Part shown: positions 52,873 through 62,658 of the stretch, piece by piece
Position numbering within the stretch: the stretch's first letter is position 1
How the letters are laid out: each line of letters starts with the position of its first letter
Assembly (NCBI GenBank): GCA_050296935.1
Contig: JBNKRV010000248.1
Coordinates: forward strand, 1 to 64,000
DNA from: Saccharicrinis sp050296935
Lineage (GTDB): Bacteria > Bacteroidota > Bacteroidia > Bacteroidales > Marinilabiliaceae
DNA length: 64,000 bases
Direction: 5' to 3'
Translations under genes and position numbers: made by a program
Notes under the pieces: generated by a model
The model's input: the letters and a program-made list of their open reading frames with translations, nothing else
Told to the model about the DNA's origin: nothing
Databases searched by the model: none

Positions 52873-55095
52873 ATGCAAAAAACACTTACAAATCCAAATG
52901 CCACTTTTGGTTCCATGCCTGTCTTTATGACAGCAATCTCAACCATATTAGGCGCCATATTATTTTTACGATTTGGATGGGCTGTTGGAAACGTTGGTTT
53001 TTTAGGTGTTTTAACCATTATTTTAGTGGGTCATTTAGTAACCATACCAACTGCTTTAGCCGTGGCCGAAATTGCCACCAACCAAAAAGTACAAGGTGGT
53101 GGAGCCTATTATATTATTTCCCGATCTTTTGGTTTAAATATTGGTGGTGCTATTGGAATTGCGTTATACCTTTCTCAAGCGATAAGTGTTGCCTTTTACA
53201 TTATCGCTTTTGGAGAAGCTTTTGATGCCGTACTACCATATATCCCCTTCGATATTGAACCGGCAACTTTTAAAAGAGTGATTACTTTAATTATGATGAC
53301 AATCCTGAGTATTGTTGTTTTAATCAGAGGAGCCAATATAGGCATGAAAGCACTATACGTGGTTGTTGGTATTTTATTTCTGTCTATCATTTTTTTCTTT
53401 ATGGGTACAGAAACCACTAACCCTGAATCTTTTGAAATAAATGCGACAGCCAAAAATCCGGAAACATTTTTTTATGTATTTACAATCATATTCCCGGCAT
53501 TTACCGGAATTGCAGCTGGCCTGGGTTTGTCTGGAGACTTAAAAGACCCTAAGAAATCAATTCCAAGAGGGACTCTTTGGGCCACACTTATTGGAATGCT
53601 CGTTTACATTGCAATAGCTTACAAACTAACCATCTCTGCCTCTCCGGAAGATTTAGCTAGTGATCAACTCATAATGCAACGCGTTGCTATCTGGGGACCA
53701 ATTATTCCCATAGGACTTGCGGCAGCCACGTTATCCTCTGCCATAGGTTCAATTCTTGTTGCTCCCAGAACACTGCAGGCAATCGGTTTTGACAACATAT
53801 TTCCATATCCTCATTTAAACAGTTGGTTTGCACGTGGAAGGGCAAAAGACAATGATCCTGTTAATGGAACAATAGTAACCATAATTATTGCCTGTTTTTT
53901 CGTAATAATCGGAGATGTAAACTTTGTTGCACAAATCATCTCCATGTTTTTCATGGTCACTTATGGTGCCATCTGTTTAATAAGTTTTCTGGAACATTTC
54001 GCGGCCGACCCATCTTACCGCCCAACCTTTAAACACAACAAATGGTATTATTCACTTACTGGAGCCATACTTTCTTTTTGGTTAATGTTCAAAATGAACC
54101 TGACTTACGCAATAATATCAATCATTATTATGGTTGTAATATATTTGATTATAAGCAAATACAGGCCAGAAAAAAGAGGTCTTGAAAAACTATTTAAGGG
54201 AGTAATTTTCCAATTAAGTCGTCAAATACAAATTTTTGTTCAACAAGCGAACAAAGAAGAGCAGGTATATAACTGGCGTCCGTTTGCAGTTTGTGTCAGC
54301 CCGGATTCATTTGAAAGACAATCGGCTTTTGATTTATTAGGCTGGATTTCGCATAAATATGGTTTTGGAACCTATATTCATTACGTGGAAGGACTTTTAA
54401 ATTACAAAACCCAGCATCAATCGAAGAAAACACTGGACAGGTTAATTGCAAGAGCTAAAGGAAGTAACACGAGAGTTTATATAGACACCATAATTAGTCC
54501 GTCCTATACATCTGCAATAGCCCAGGTAATTCAACTTTCGGGAATCTCAGGAAAAGGAAGTAATTTAATTTTGTTTGAATTCCCCAGCGACAAACCACAG
54601 GCACTTAGAAATGCATTAGAAAACTATTCTCTGTTTGATTCCTGTATGATGGATGTTCTGTTTTTAAATACGTCTATAAAAGGATTTGGGTACAAAAAGG
54701 AAATACATGTTTGGATAGGCAGACACGACTTTCATAATGCCAATTTAATGGTTCTTTTAGCTTATATTATTCTTGGACATCCAGATTGGAAGAAAGGATT
54801 TATTAAAATATATTCGTTGGTTCCCTCTGGAGAATCTGATGAAGAGCGGAAAAAATGGCTGGAACGTATAAAATCGGGCCGTTTACCAATAGCACCCGGC
54901 AATGTTCAAATGATTCCCTTTAATGAAGGTGACAATAAAGAGAATGTAATAAAAAAACAAAGTCACGATGCTGACTTAACCATAATAGGCTTTTCAACAG
55001 AAGAAATAAAAAATGGTATTGAAAAGTTTACGCAATACGATAACATGGGGAATATCCTGTTTGTAAATGCTTATCGAAGGAAAGAAATTGAATAA
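52873..55095 (+). CDS. SLC12-like cation-chloride cotransporter family protein
   Basis: The 740-residue protein has a membrane domain of about 12 helices (about 15-440) and a soluble C-terminal domain of about 290 residues. ILGAILFLRFGWAVGNVGF near the start matches the first-helix signature of eukaryotic NKCC/KCC transporters, and QGGGAYYIISRSFGLNIGGAIG and GLGLSGDLKDPKKSIPRGTL are further family landmarks. The C-terminal domain also resembles that of SLC12 proteins (VCVSPDSFERQSAFDLLGWISHKYGFGTYI). Bacterial members may move amino acids or ions; the substrate is unknown. The end overlaps a reading frame that precedes the next gene's true start. Confidence 0.85.
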   Translation: MQKTLTNPNATFGSMPVFMTAISTILGAILFLRFGWAVGNVGFLGVLTIILVGHLVTIPTALAVAEIATNQKVQGGGAYYIISRSFGLNIGGAIGIALYLSQAISVAFYIIAFGEAFDAVLPYIPFDIEPATFKRVITLIMMTILSIVVLIRGANIGMKALYVVVGILFLSIIFFFMGTETTNPESFEINATAKNPETFFYVFTIIFPAFTGIAAGLGLSGDLKDPKKSIPRGTLWATLIGMLVYIAIAYKLTISASPEDLASDQLIMQRVAIWGPIIPIGLAAATLSSAIGSILVAPRTLQAIGFDNIFPYPHLNSWFARGRAKDNDPVNGTIVTIIIACFFVIIGDVNFVAQIISMFFMVTYGAICLISFLEHFAADPSYRPTFKHNKWYYSLTGAILSFWLMFKMNLTYAIISIIIMVVIYLIISKYRPEKRGLEKLFKGVIFQLSRQIQIFVQQANKEEQVYNWRPFAVCVSPDSFERQSAFDLLGWISHKYGFGTYIHYVEGLLNYKTQHQSKKTLDRLIARAKGSNTRVYIDTIISPSYTSAIAQVIQLSGISGKGSNLILFEFPSDKPQALRNALENYSLFDSCMMDVLFLNTSIKGFGYKKEIHVWIGRHDFHNANLMVLLAYIILGHPDWKKGFIKIYSLVPSGESDEERKKWLERIKSGRLPIAPGNVQMIPFNEGDNKENVIKKQSHDADLTIIGFSTEEIKNGIEKFTQYDNMGNILFVNAYRRKEIE

Positions 55096-55108
55096 ATATA
55101 AAATCAGA

Positions 55109-56791
55109 ATGAAAAAAAACGCATCAAGTGAAACTCCCAGAAGTTTCGATGTGAAGCTTGAAAACTTCTTACAAAGAAATTCCAACGTTATATTTTACAT
55201 CTTCATCTGCTTATTAACCATTTTTAGTTTTTTGTACTTTAATGCAAGAGCGAGTATTGCTGGCGATGATTCAACATACATTACCCGGGCTATGAATTTT
55301 TGGGAATCAGGAACATTCCCAACATATCAGGGGCCTCTTTATCCAATAGTTTTATCTTTATTTGTTGGTTTGTCAGGAATGAATCTGGTTGTTTTAAAAC
55401 TAACTTCATTTGTATTTATCCTGGGATTTGTAGTATTACTATACCATTCCTACAAAGGAAAAATTCCTCACACAGCTCTTTTCTTTGCCATCGCCATACT
55501 CAGCGTCAGTCATTTATTTCTGTTTTTTTCCAGCCAAACGTATTCTGAACCTTTATTTCTTGTATTGCAGGGAGTTTTTTTCTTATTGTTATTAAAGAAA
55601 CTGGATTTACCAGAGGCGGAAAATTGGAAGTTTTCAACTCAAGAACATAAATATTTACTTTCCATTAGTCTGCTGGCATTCTTAATGTACTTAACGCGGA
55701 CTGTTGGTTTTGGTGCTATTTTATCGGTATGTTTATATTTTTTATTGAAAAAGAATTATAAAAGAAGCCTTTATCTTGCCTTTAGCTTTTCGCTGATTCT
55801 TTTTGCTTTTATTTCCATCAAAAGTGCTGTTTGGGATATTCCGGTTGATGCAGGCGAACAAACCATCCAGCTACTAAATAAACATCCTTACGACAGCAGT
55901 AAGGGAAAAGAGGATATTGCCGGGTTTATATCTCGCTTTAAGGATAACTCAAACCTTTATCTTTCAAAACACTTTTTGAGAATAATTGGCCTCAGATCTA
56001 CAAAAAAAAATACGGTAGAGCCATTTTTAACAGTATTATTATATGCTATTTTTATTTCAGGATTCTTTTGGTACAGAAAAAGAAACAACACTTTATATTT
56101 TACATCCATCTACCTGGCAATAATGCTGGGTATCACGTTTTTTTCATTACAAAAACTCTGGGATCAATATCGGTTAATTATACCATTTGTTCCCTTAATA
56201 ATTTTGTTTTTATCCAGTACTATTATCCACCTTTCCCGTGAAAGAAAAATAACTTTTATTAGCAAATTCTTTCCCGCCTTCCTACTCCTCTCCCTCCTTC
56301 TTACTCTAGGTTCAGGAACAAAAAACATTGATCTTCCAACACTTTCAAAAAACCTGAATGGAGATAAACTTGCAGGGTACACACCAGACTGGGTAAATTA
56401 CTTGCAAATGGTTGAATTTGTTGAAGGTAAATTACCTAAAGATAGTTATGTGGCTTGTAGAAAACCAAATATTGCAAGGATCTACGGAAATAGGAAAAAA
56501 TTTTATGGGATATACCGGATTCCTTCTGATAAACCGGATGAACTTCTAAAAGCATTACAGGAAAAACATGTAACTCATATCATAATGGGGAGTTTGAGAA
56601 AAAACCCTAAAAAATTCACAGGACAAACCATTAATACCATCAGACGATATATGTCAGTAATTGCAAAAGCATACCCAAATACCTTTAGATTGATTAAACA
56701 ATACGGAGACAAAGAACCAGCTTACCTGTTTGAAATAGATTATAATGTAAACAAGAACTCCATCAATAAGGAGTTGAAAAATAACAACTAA
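55109..56791 (+). CDS. GT-C type (GT39/PMT-like) membrane glycosyltransferase
   Basis: The 560-residue protein has about ten membrane helices in its first 400 residues and a soluble C-terminal part. The first extracytoplasmic loop has SIAGDDSTYITRAMNFWESGTFPTYQGPLYPI, with the acidic residues expected of GT-C enzymes that use polyprenyl-phosphate sugars. Acceptor unknown. I chose the ATG at 55109 (MKKNASSETPRSF), 13 bp after the transporter gene. An in-frame codon at 55067 would overlap that gene. The next gene begins one base after its stop and encodes a GT2 domain that could make its donor. Confidence 0.8.
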   Translation: MKKNASSETPRSFDVKLENFLQRNSNVIFYIFICLLTIFSFLYFNARASIAGDDSTYITRAMNFWESGTFPTYQGPLYPIVLSLFVGLSGMNLVVLKLTSFVFILGFVVLLYHSYKGKIPHTALFFAIAILSVSHLFLFFSSQTYSEPLFLVLQGVFFLLLLKKLDLPEAENWKFSTQEHKYLLSISLLAFLMYLTRTVGFGAILSVCLYFLLKKNYKRSLYLAFSFSLILFAFISIKSAVWDIPVDAGEQTIQLLNKHPYDSSKGKEDIAGFISRFKDNSNLYLSKHFLRIIGLRSTKKNTVEPFLTVLLYAIFISGFFWYRKRNNTLYFTSIYLAIMLGITFFSLQKLWDQYRLIIPFVPLIILFLSSTIIHLSRERKITFISKFFPAFLLLSLLLTLGSGTKNIDLPTLSKNLNGDKLAGYTPDWVNYLQMVEFVEGKLPKDSYVACRKPNIARIYGNRKKFYGIYRIPSDKPDELLKALQEKHVTHIIMGSLRKNPKKFTGQTINTIRRYMSVIAKAYPNTFRLIKQYGDKEPAYLFEIDYNVNKNSINKELKNNN

Positions 56792-56792
56792 A

Positions 56793-58223
56793 ATGCAGTT
56801 ATATAATTCTGAAATAAAACAGTATTGGGATGACTTTGCCCACAAATGGGTTAAATACAGAAAAAAAAGAGCATATTACTGGAACTCTATCTCAAAGTAT
56901 TGCAATTATTTTATTCATCCAGAAAGTAATATTCTTGAAATAGGATGTGGTAGCGGTGATTTACTCAATACCATTAAAGGGAAAAGTAAAACAGGCATTG
57001 ATTTTTCTCCTAATATGATTGATATTGCCAAACAACAATTCCCGGACATCCGGTTTCATGAGATGGCAGCAGAAGAGATTAATCTGAATGAAAAATTTGA
57101 TGCTATTGTTTTATCCAACACGATAGGCGTACTACCTGATATTGAATTGGTTTTTCAACAATTACATAAAGTCTGTCATGAAAAAACAAGAATAATAGTT
57201 ACTTACTATAATAGATTATGGGAACCCATCATCCGATTTGCGGAGGCTATTAGAATCAAAAGGAAATCGCCTAAACAAAATTGGTTATCCTCTCATGATA
57301 TCATCAATCTTTTATATCTGGCAGGATTTGAGACCTACAAAAAAAACAGAAGTATGTTTATCCCATACAACATTCCACTTATTTCTGCTTTTGCCAACAG
57401 AGTGGTGAGTCGTCTTCCGCTATTAAATAATTTAGGACTCAATCAGTTTGTATTTGCACGTCCCATTCCTAAAACACTGAGTCAAGAAGAATTACAGAAT
57501 AAATACAGTACTTCTGTAGTTATTCCGGCACGAAATGAAAGTGGTAATATTGAACAGGCGGTTTTACGCTTACCCAAATTCGGAAAGCATACCGAAATCA
57601 TATTTGTAGAAGGTAACTCAACCGACGACACCTGGGAAAAGATTCAACAGATACAGAATAAATATAAAGACACCCATGATATAAAAATCATGCAACAGGA
57701 TGGTAAAGGAAAAGGTGATGCTGTTAGAAAAGGATATGCATCAGCCTCTGGAGATATTCTGATGATTTTAGATGCCGATTTAACTGTACCTCCTGAAGAC
57801 CTACCCAAATTTTATGATGCCATTACATCTGGTAAAGGTGAGTTTATTAATGGGGTAAGATTGGTTTATCCTATGGAAAAAAATGCCATGCGCCCATTAA
57901 ACACCGTTGGTAACCACTTTTTTAGTAAGTTTTTTAGTTATATTCTTGAACGACCGATTAAAGATACTTTGTGTGGAACTAAGGTAATGTTTAAATCAGA
58001 TTATGAGAAACTGGCTGCTAACCGGAAGTTCTTTGGTGAATTTGATCCTTTTGGAGATTTCGACTTGCTATTTGGTGCCTACAAATTAAATTTAAAAATC
58101 ATTGATCTACCTATTCGTTATAGAGAAAGAAAATATGGAGACACCAACATCAGCAGATTTAAACACGGTATTATTTTGTTACGAATGGCTACATTCGCAA
58201 CTTTAAAAATTAAGTTTTGGTAG
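56793..58223 (+). CDS. Methyltransferase/GT2 fusion protein
   Basis: The 476-residue protein joins two enzymes. Residues 1 to about 210 form a SAM-dependent methyltransferase (motif I NILEIGCGSGDLLNTI, then GIDFSPNMIDIAKQQFP and DAIVLSNTIGVLPD). Residues about 238-476 form a GT2 domain (TSVVIPARNESGNIEQAV, EIIFVEGNSTDDTW, MILDADLTVPPEDL, DTLCGTKVMFKSDY) like dolichyl- or polyprenyl-phosphate sugar synthases. The GT2 part lacks membrane helices. It overlaps no neighbour but starts one base after the GT-C gene, so the two are coupled. The GT2 half may load a polyprenyl phosphate for the GT-C enzyme, with the methyltransferase modifying the glycan. That scheme is inferred. Confidence 0.85.
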   Translation: MQLYNSEIKQYWDDFAHKWVKYRKKRAYYWNSISKYCNYFIHPESNILEIGCGSGDLLNTIKGKSKTGIDFSPNMIDIAKQQFPDIRFHEMAAEEINLNEKFDAIVLSNTIGVLPDIELVFQQLHKVCHEKTRIIVTYYNRLWEPIIRFAEAIRIKRKSPKQNWLSSHDIINLLYLAGFETYKKNRSMFIPYNIPLISAFANRVVSRLPLLNNLGLNQFVFARPIPKTLSQEELQNKYSTSVVIPARNESGNIEQAVLRLPKFGKHTEIIFVEGNSTDDTWEKIQQIQNKYKDTHDIKIMQQDGKGKGDAVRKGYASASGDILMILDADLTVPPEDLPKFYDAITSGKGEFINGVRLVYPMEKNAMRPLNTVGNHFFSKFFSYILERPIKDTLCGTKVMFKSDYEKLAANRKFFGEFDPFGDFDLLFGAYKLNLKIIDLPIRYRERKYGDTNISRFKHGIILLRMATFATLKIKFW

Positions 58224-58307
58224 CATTACTTTGAGCAATTAAAGTATTTTTACAACTTTACCAACTAATAAGTACCTACCCTCTGTGCATACAAAAATGA
58301 AATAATT

Positions 58308-58793
58308 ATGAAACGCATTGCTATATTTCCAGGATCATTTGATCCTTTTACTATTGGGCATGAAAACATTGTTCTCCGGGCTGTTGATTTATTCGACGAA
58401 ATCATTATCGGTATTGGATATAATGCTAATAAAAAAGATTTTTTCCCTGTAGAGACCCGAATTGATTGGGTGAAATACCTTTTTGACCATGAACCCAAAA
58501 TTAAAGTAGAGAAATACCAGGGGTTAACAGTTGATTTTGCAAAAAAATTTGGTGCCGGTTATATTCTCAGAGGAATTAGAACTGCAGCTGACTTTGAATA
58601 TGAAAGAGCTATTGCACAGGTAAACAAGGCCATGTCAGGAATTGAATCTGTTTTTCTACTGACAACACCGGAACATACCCCTGTAAATTCATCAATTGTA
58701 AGAGACATTATCAGACATGATGGTGATCCCGGCAAATTCATTCCCGTGAAAATACGTGAGAAAATGGCTAATTATAAGCTTCAAAAAAAATAA
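58308..58793 (+). CDS. coaD: Phosphopantetheine adenylyltransferase
   Basis: CoaD transfers AMP from ATP to 4'-phosphopantetheine, the fourth step of coenzyme A synthesis. The 161-residue protein has the nucleotidyltransferase motif FPGSFDPFTIGHENI (TxGH), RGIRTAADFEYERAIAQVNK, and the C-terminal VNSSIVRDIIRHDGD with the ISSxxxR-type motif. The length is normal. Its stop codon overlaps the start of the next gene (TAATG), so that thioredoxin-fold gene is translationally coupled. Confidence 0.96.
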   Translation: MKRIAIFPGSFDPFTIGHENIVLRAVDLFDEIIIGIGYNANKKDFFPVETRIDWVKYLFDHEPKIKVEKYQGLTVDFAKKFGAGYILRGIRTAADFEYERAIAQVNKAMSGIESVFLLTTPEHTPVNSSIVRDIIRHDGDPGKFIPVKIREKMANYKLQKK

Positions 58794-60250
58794 TGAGACA
58801 CACAATTTTCATATTTTTCATATTACTATCTCAACTTGCTCAATCTGCTATCAATGATAGCATTACTGTTTCTGGAAAGTCTATGTCATATGCAAATATG
58901 AACCTTACTATTAAAAAACAGAGCAATTACATTACCAAAGAAAAGCAAGCACTGCGTTCTTTTTTAGTGGATAAGAATGGTAATTTTAAAACTACAATTC
59001 CAATAAACAGCATAACAAAAATATATATTAACCTGGGAGTTACAGAGGGTTATCTATTTGTAGAACCAGGAAAAAAATATGAATTAGAACTTCCTCCGTA
59101 TATACCTCTTAAACAAGAAGACAAGTTAAATCCCTTTTTTATACCACAATCAGTTTTATTAGGTATAAAAAACAACAGTAGCTTACAATTGAATAAGAAT
59201 ATCCGGGAATTTGAGATCAGTTATAACGAAAAATTCACCCGGAATATCAAAAGAATAGTCCTTACTAACAACCACCAGTTAGCCCGGAAAATTATTGAAG
59301 AAACGAATCAGGAATTTCCTGCTGAGCAAGGTAGTTATTTCTTTAATTACAAAGAGTACACATACCTAAATCTCCTCAACTTCCTGAAATCCAACAAAAA
59401 AAGAAAAGTAATCAACGACTTTTTTTCTTTAAAACCTATAGAATACAATTTAGATCCTTACTGGGATTCTTTCAATCATTTATTTACTAACTTCTTTCAT
59501 TATTATATTACAAGCAAACAAGGTAAAGAAATTAAAGAAAACTGGATCCATAATGCACCTTTCGACAGTCTGGTAATTTCATTAAATCAGGATACCCTTT
59601 TTAAAAACCGGAATTTTGCTGAATTAGTTTTGCTTAAAGGTCTTTACGATGCCTATTATTCAGACAACTACGATAAAGAAAAAGTAATTAACAATGTTTA
59701 TCAAGCTACAAAAGAGTGTAAAAATGATTTCAATAAAAAAGTGGCCATTGATATATTAAACAAAATATCTAAATTAAGAGTGGGCACAAAAGCTCCTTCT
59801 TTATCTTTACCAACGCTTACAGGCAAAATAAAAGATTTAACAGACTATAAAGGCAAATTCATATATCTGAATTTTGCTAACACCAAAAACTTCGCATGCA
59901 AAAAGGACTTTCAGGTACTGGATCAATTTGCAGATATGTTTAAAAAAGATATGGTAATTATTACTGTATTAACAGATGAGGATCCTGATGAAGCATATCA
60001 GTATATAAAAAACAATAAATTTAAATGGGTATTCCTACATTATAATCAGAATGCCAAATGTTTAATGGACTATAACATCAAAGGATTTCCAACTTACTAC
60101 TTAATTGATCCTGAAGGTAATCTTGTTTTTTCTCCTGCTCCTGCTCCCGAAGAAAACTTTGCTCCGGTATTCTCTGAAAAATATAATGAGTACAGATATA
60201 AAAAACTTCGAAAGGAAAAGCCCAAAAAAAGAACTATTTATGATTTATAA
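58793..60250 (+). CDS. Secreted thioredoxin-fold protein with a single active-site Cys
   Basis: The 485-residue precursor has a signal peptide (about 1-19, QSA), an N-terminal beta domain (about 22-105), a long helical middle (about 120-330) and a thioredoxin fold (about 335-460, ending ...FPTYYLIDPEGNLVF with the cis-proline). Where TlpA-type proteins have CxxC it reads NFAC, so only the second cysteine (C369) remains. It cannot perform normal dithiol exchange but might form mixed disulfides. A basic tail (KKLRKEKPKKRTIYDL) ends the protein. It overlaps coaD by 1 bp. Similar proteins are frequent in Bacteroidota and their role is unclear. Confidence 0.75.
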   Translation: MRHTIFIFFILLSQLAQSAINDSITVSGKSMSYANMNLTIKKQSNYITKEKQALRSFLVDKNGNFKTTIPINSITKIYINLGVTEGYLFVEPGKKYELELPPYIPLKQEDKLNPFFIPQSVLLGIKNNSSLQLNKNIREFEISYNEKFTRNIKRIVLTNNHQLARKIIEETNQEFPAEQGSYFFNYKEYTYLNLLNFLKSNKKRKVINDFFSLKPIEYNLDPYWDSFNHLFTNFFHYYITSKQGKEIKENWIHNAPFDSLVISLNQDTLFKNRNFAELVLLKGLYDAYYSDNYDKEKVINNVYQATKECKNDFNKKVAIDILNKISKLRVGTKAPSLSLPTLTGKIKDLTDYKGKFIYLNFANTKNFACKKDFQVLDQFADMFKKDMVIITVLTDEDPDEAYQYIKNNKFKWVFLHYNQNAKCLMDYNIKGFPTYYLIDPEGNLVFSPAPAPEENFAPVFSEKYNEYRYKKLRKEKPKKRTIYDL

Positions 60251-60383
60251 TCAGTTCCAATTTCCATGTTTTTTATATGCTTAATACAACGCATTGCAAT
60301 ATTTTGACAAAATATCAATTTTACATTACTAACAAATTGTGTATCTGTGGACTGAAAAAGCATGTATTTTCCATCAAAAAAAC

Positions 60384-60391
60384 TATTTTTG
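60384..60391 (+). promoter_or_regulatory. Candidate -7 box for the T9SS-associated cluster
   Basis: TATTTTTG matches TAnnTTTG and ends 28 bp before the ATG at 60420. No TTG is seen at the usual distance. Confidence 0.35.
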
Positions 60392-60419
60392 TACAGTTTC
60401 TGTTATATAGCCTATTTAT

Positions 60420-62621
60420 ATGAAATTTACTCCACACATATTTCTGATCATTTTTATCCTTTATCCTATTATTTTATTTTCGCAAACACAACCTACTGCC
60501 ACAGTTTTTAGTAACGACACTGCTTTTTGTGGTACGGGTGATGCAGCTTTAAAAATTCGTTTTACGGGAGAACCTCCTTATACTTTTTTATATGAGCTTG
60601 ATGGTAGTCAACAATTAGGAACTGCTACTCAAGATATCTTTGACGAAACATTTGTGTTAAACCTTAACTTAACCAGCTCCAGCGACATAAATATAACAAG
60701 AGTTTACGATAACAACTATCAGTACAATTCAAACAATCCAATGGGAAGTGGCGTTCCTGTTACTTCTGAAGGTATGCATGCTCAGGTAGACGAAATGCCA
60801 AGTCTAAATGCAGGATTAAATGATGAAACATGTGGATTGGATTATACATTTGCAGCTACAATAACCGACGCTCTTCATGATATCTCATGGATAAACTTGT
60901 CTGGGAACGGAATCTTTTCCGACAATACTTCACCCAATACGACCTTTACAGCAAGTACGGTTGGATCAATAACATTTACACTTAAAGAAGTAAATGGCAC
61001 CTGCGAGGCAACTGATGATGTTGAAATTACCTTTAAAGGCAATCCTACTGCCACTATAACATCAGGAGATACAGAGTTTTGTTCTACTGATGACATTGAT
61101 GATTACATACCCGTGGAAATCACATTCACTGGTAATGGAAATTACACCTATGTAATGCAGGACAATACAAAATCTTATCCTGAAGTAAATACTACTAATA
61201 GTATTGAAACAATTCAATATCCCGTTACAGAATCACAAACATTCACCCTTTTATCGGTGAAAGACGAGGTGACTGGCTGTTCTGCTGAACCAACCGGAAT
61301 CACCGGTAAAATAACAGGCACAGACCTAAAATCCAACACCTTTGCCGGGGAAGACAAGATGGTTTGTGGAAGTGATTTCACCCTGGAAGCAGCCGTTTCT
61401 GAAGGAACCACTGGTACATGGAGTACTTTAGAATCTGATATAAACATCAACAACGAAAATCTGGCTACATCCACTGTCACCTCATCAGCATATCAGTATG
61501 CTACCTTTACCTGGACTGAAACAAAAACAGGCTGCGTAAGTTCTGACGATGTAACGATTCATTTTGTTGAACCTCCTGAATTATCAATAGCTAAAACAAG
61601 TGACCAAATTTGTGATGGCACTCCATTAGATTTAGATTACATCGTTACCGGCAATAGTCCCTGGACCATCAAATATAATGATGGTAATAACACTTATACT
61701 GAGGGTACTATTACATCATCTAATGGAAACATAACTGTAAAACCATCTTTTGATGAAACTATGAATTTAAACAGTCTGACCGAATATCAATTCACCAGTA
61801 TTACCGGAGGATTTGGATGTGAGACCACCTATTCAGATATTAATTATGCTGTTACCGTTGATGAGATGCCGGTAGCAAATGCCGGACCTGATCAGCAGGT
61901 TTGCAGTAAAGAAGCTGTTTTAGATGCCAATCCGTCAATAGGAGAAGGATCATGGACCGGAGTTGGTAGTTTCAGTGACAACACAGACCCTTATACTACA
62001 TTTACTTCAAATGATTTTGGAATCCAGAATTTAATATGGACGGAAACGAATGGCGAATGTATTGCTCAAGATATTGTTGAAATAGATTTTCAAAAGTCAC
62101 CCTATCCCGTTTCCGCAGGCCCGGCTGATACCATTACTATTTATGCCATTGATAATATTACACTCAATGCTGATAGTGTACATGAAGGTTCCGGCAGATG
62201 GAGTTTTATTGAAGGAAATGGCAACATAGAATCGCCCGATTCATTTGACTCCAGAGTTATGGGTCTGACACCGGGAACATATACCTTAGAATGGACTGTC
62301 ACTGCAGAAGGTCAATGCCCTCCAATTTCAGATGAATTAGTAATCATTTCAAAAGAACTATTCCCTCCTACAGGATTTTCTCCCAATGGAGATAACCTCA
62401 ATGAACAGTTTAAGATTCTGGGTGCCGGAAATATAAGCAATAACAAATTATCGGTTTTTAATATACAGGGAAAACTCGTTTATAGCAGCACAAACTATCA
62501 AAATGATTGGCAAGGAACAGATAAAGGAGGAACAGCACTTCCTGAAGGTACCTATTACTATGTTTTTGAAGGAGATCAATTAAGTACTCCTATTAAAGAT
62601 TACCTGATAATAAAACGTTAA
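60420..62621 (+). CDS. Secreted repeat protein with T9SS type B C-terminal domain
   Basis: The 733-residue precursor has a signal peptide (about 1-22) and a series of immunoglobulin/PKD-like modules. Modules recur with the phrases NAGxDxxxCxxxxTF or NAGPDQQVC, an SGNGIFSDNTSPNTTFT-like middle and a TWTETxxxC-x-xxDxVxIxF end. The C-terminal 85 residues (FPPTGFSPNGDNLNEQFKI through LPEGTYYYVFEG to DYLIIKR) are the gliding-motility (CHU_C, type B) sorting domain that directs proteins through the type IX secretion system. A PorP/SprF gene follows, as is usual for type B substrates. It is probably a cell-surface adhesin. Confidence 0.9.
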   Translation: MKFTPHIFLIIFILYPIILFSQTQPTATVFSNDTAFCGTGDAALKIRFTGEPPYTFLYELDGSQQLGTATQDIFDETFVLNLNLTSSSDINITRVYDNNYQYNSNNPMGSGVPVTSEGMHAQVDEMPSLNAGLNDETCGLDYTFAATITDALHDISWINLSGNGIFSDNTSPNTTFTASTVGSITFTLKEVNGTCEATDDVEITFKGNPTATITSGDTEFCSTDDIDDYIPVEITFTGNGNYTYVMQDNTKSYPEVNTTNSIETIQYPVTESQTFTLLSVKDEVTGCSAEPTGITGKITGTDLKSNTFAGEDKMVCGSDFTLEAAVSEGTTGTWSTLESDININNENLATSTVTSSAYQYATFTWTETKTGCVSSDDVTIHFVEPPELSIAKTSDQICDGTPLDLDYIVTGNSPWTIKYNDGNNTYTEGTITSSNGNITVKPSFDETMNLNSLTEYQFTSITGGFGCETTYSDINYAVTVDEMPVANAGPDQQVCSKEAVLDANPSIGEGSWTGVGSFSDNTDPYTTFTSNDFGIQNLIWTETNGECIAQDIVEIDFQKSPYPVSAGPADTITIYAIDNITLNADSVHEGSGRWSFIEGNGNIESPDSFDSRVMGLTPGTYTLEWTVTAEGQCPPISDELVIISKELFPPTGFSPNGDNLNEQFKILGAGNISNNKLSVFNIQGKLVYSSTNYQNDWQGTDKGGTALPEGTYYYVFEGDQLSTPIKDYLIIKR

Positions 62622-62658
62622 AATACCATGCTAAGCATTTGAAACCTTACATACATAT

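Noticed and set aside
52809..53225. 138-codon frame overlapping the start of the SLC12-like gene
   Set aside because: It is out of frame with a clearly recognisable transporter and is rich in Trp, His and Cys, as expected of a shadow frame.
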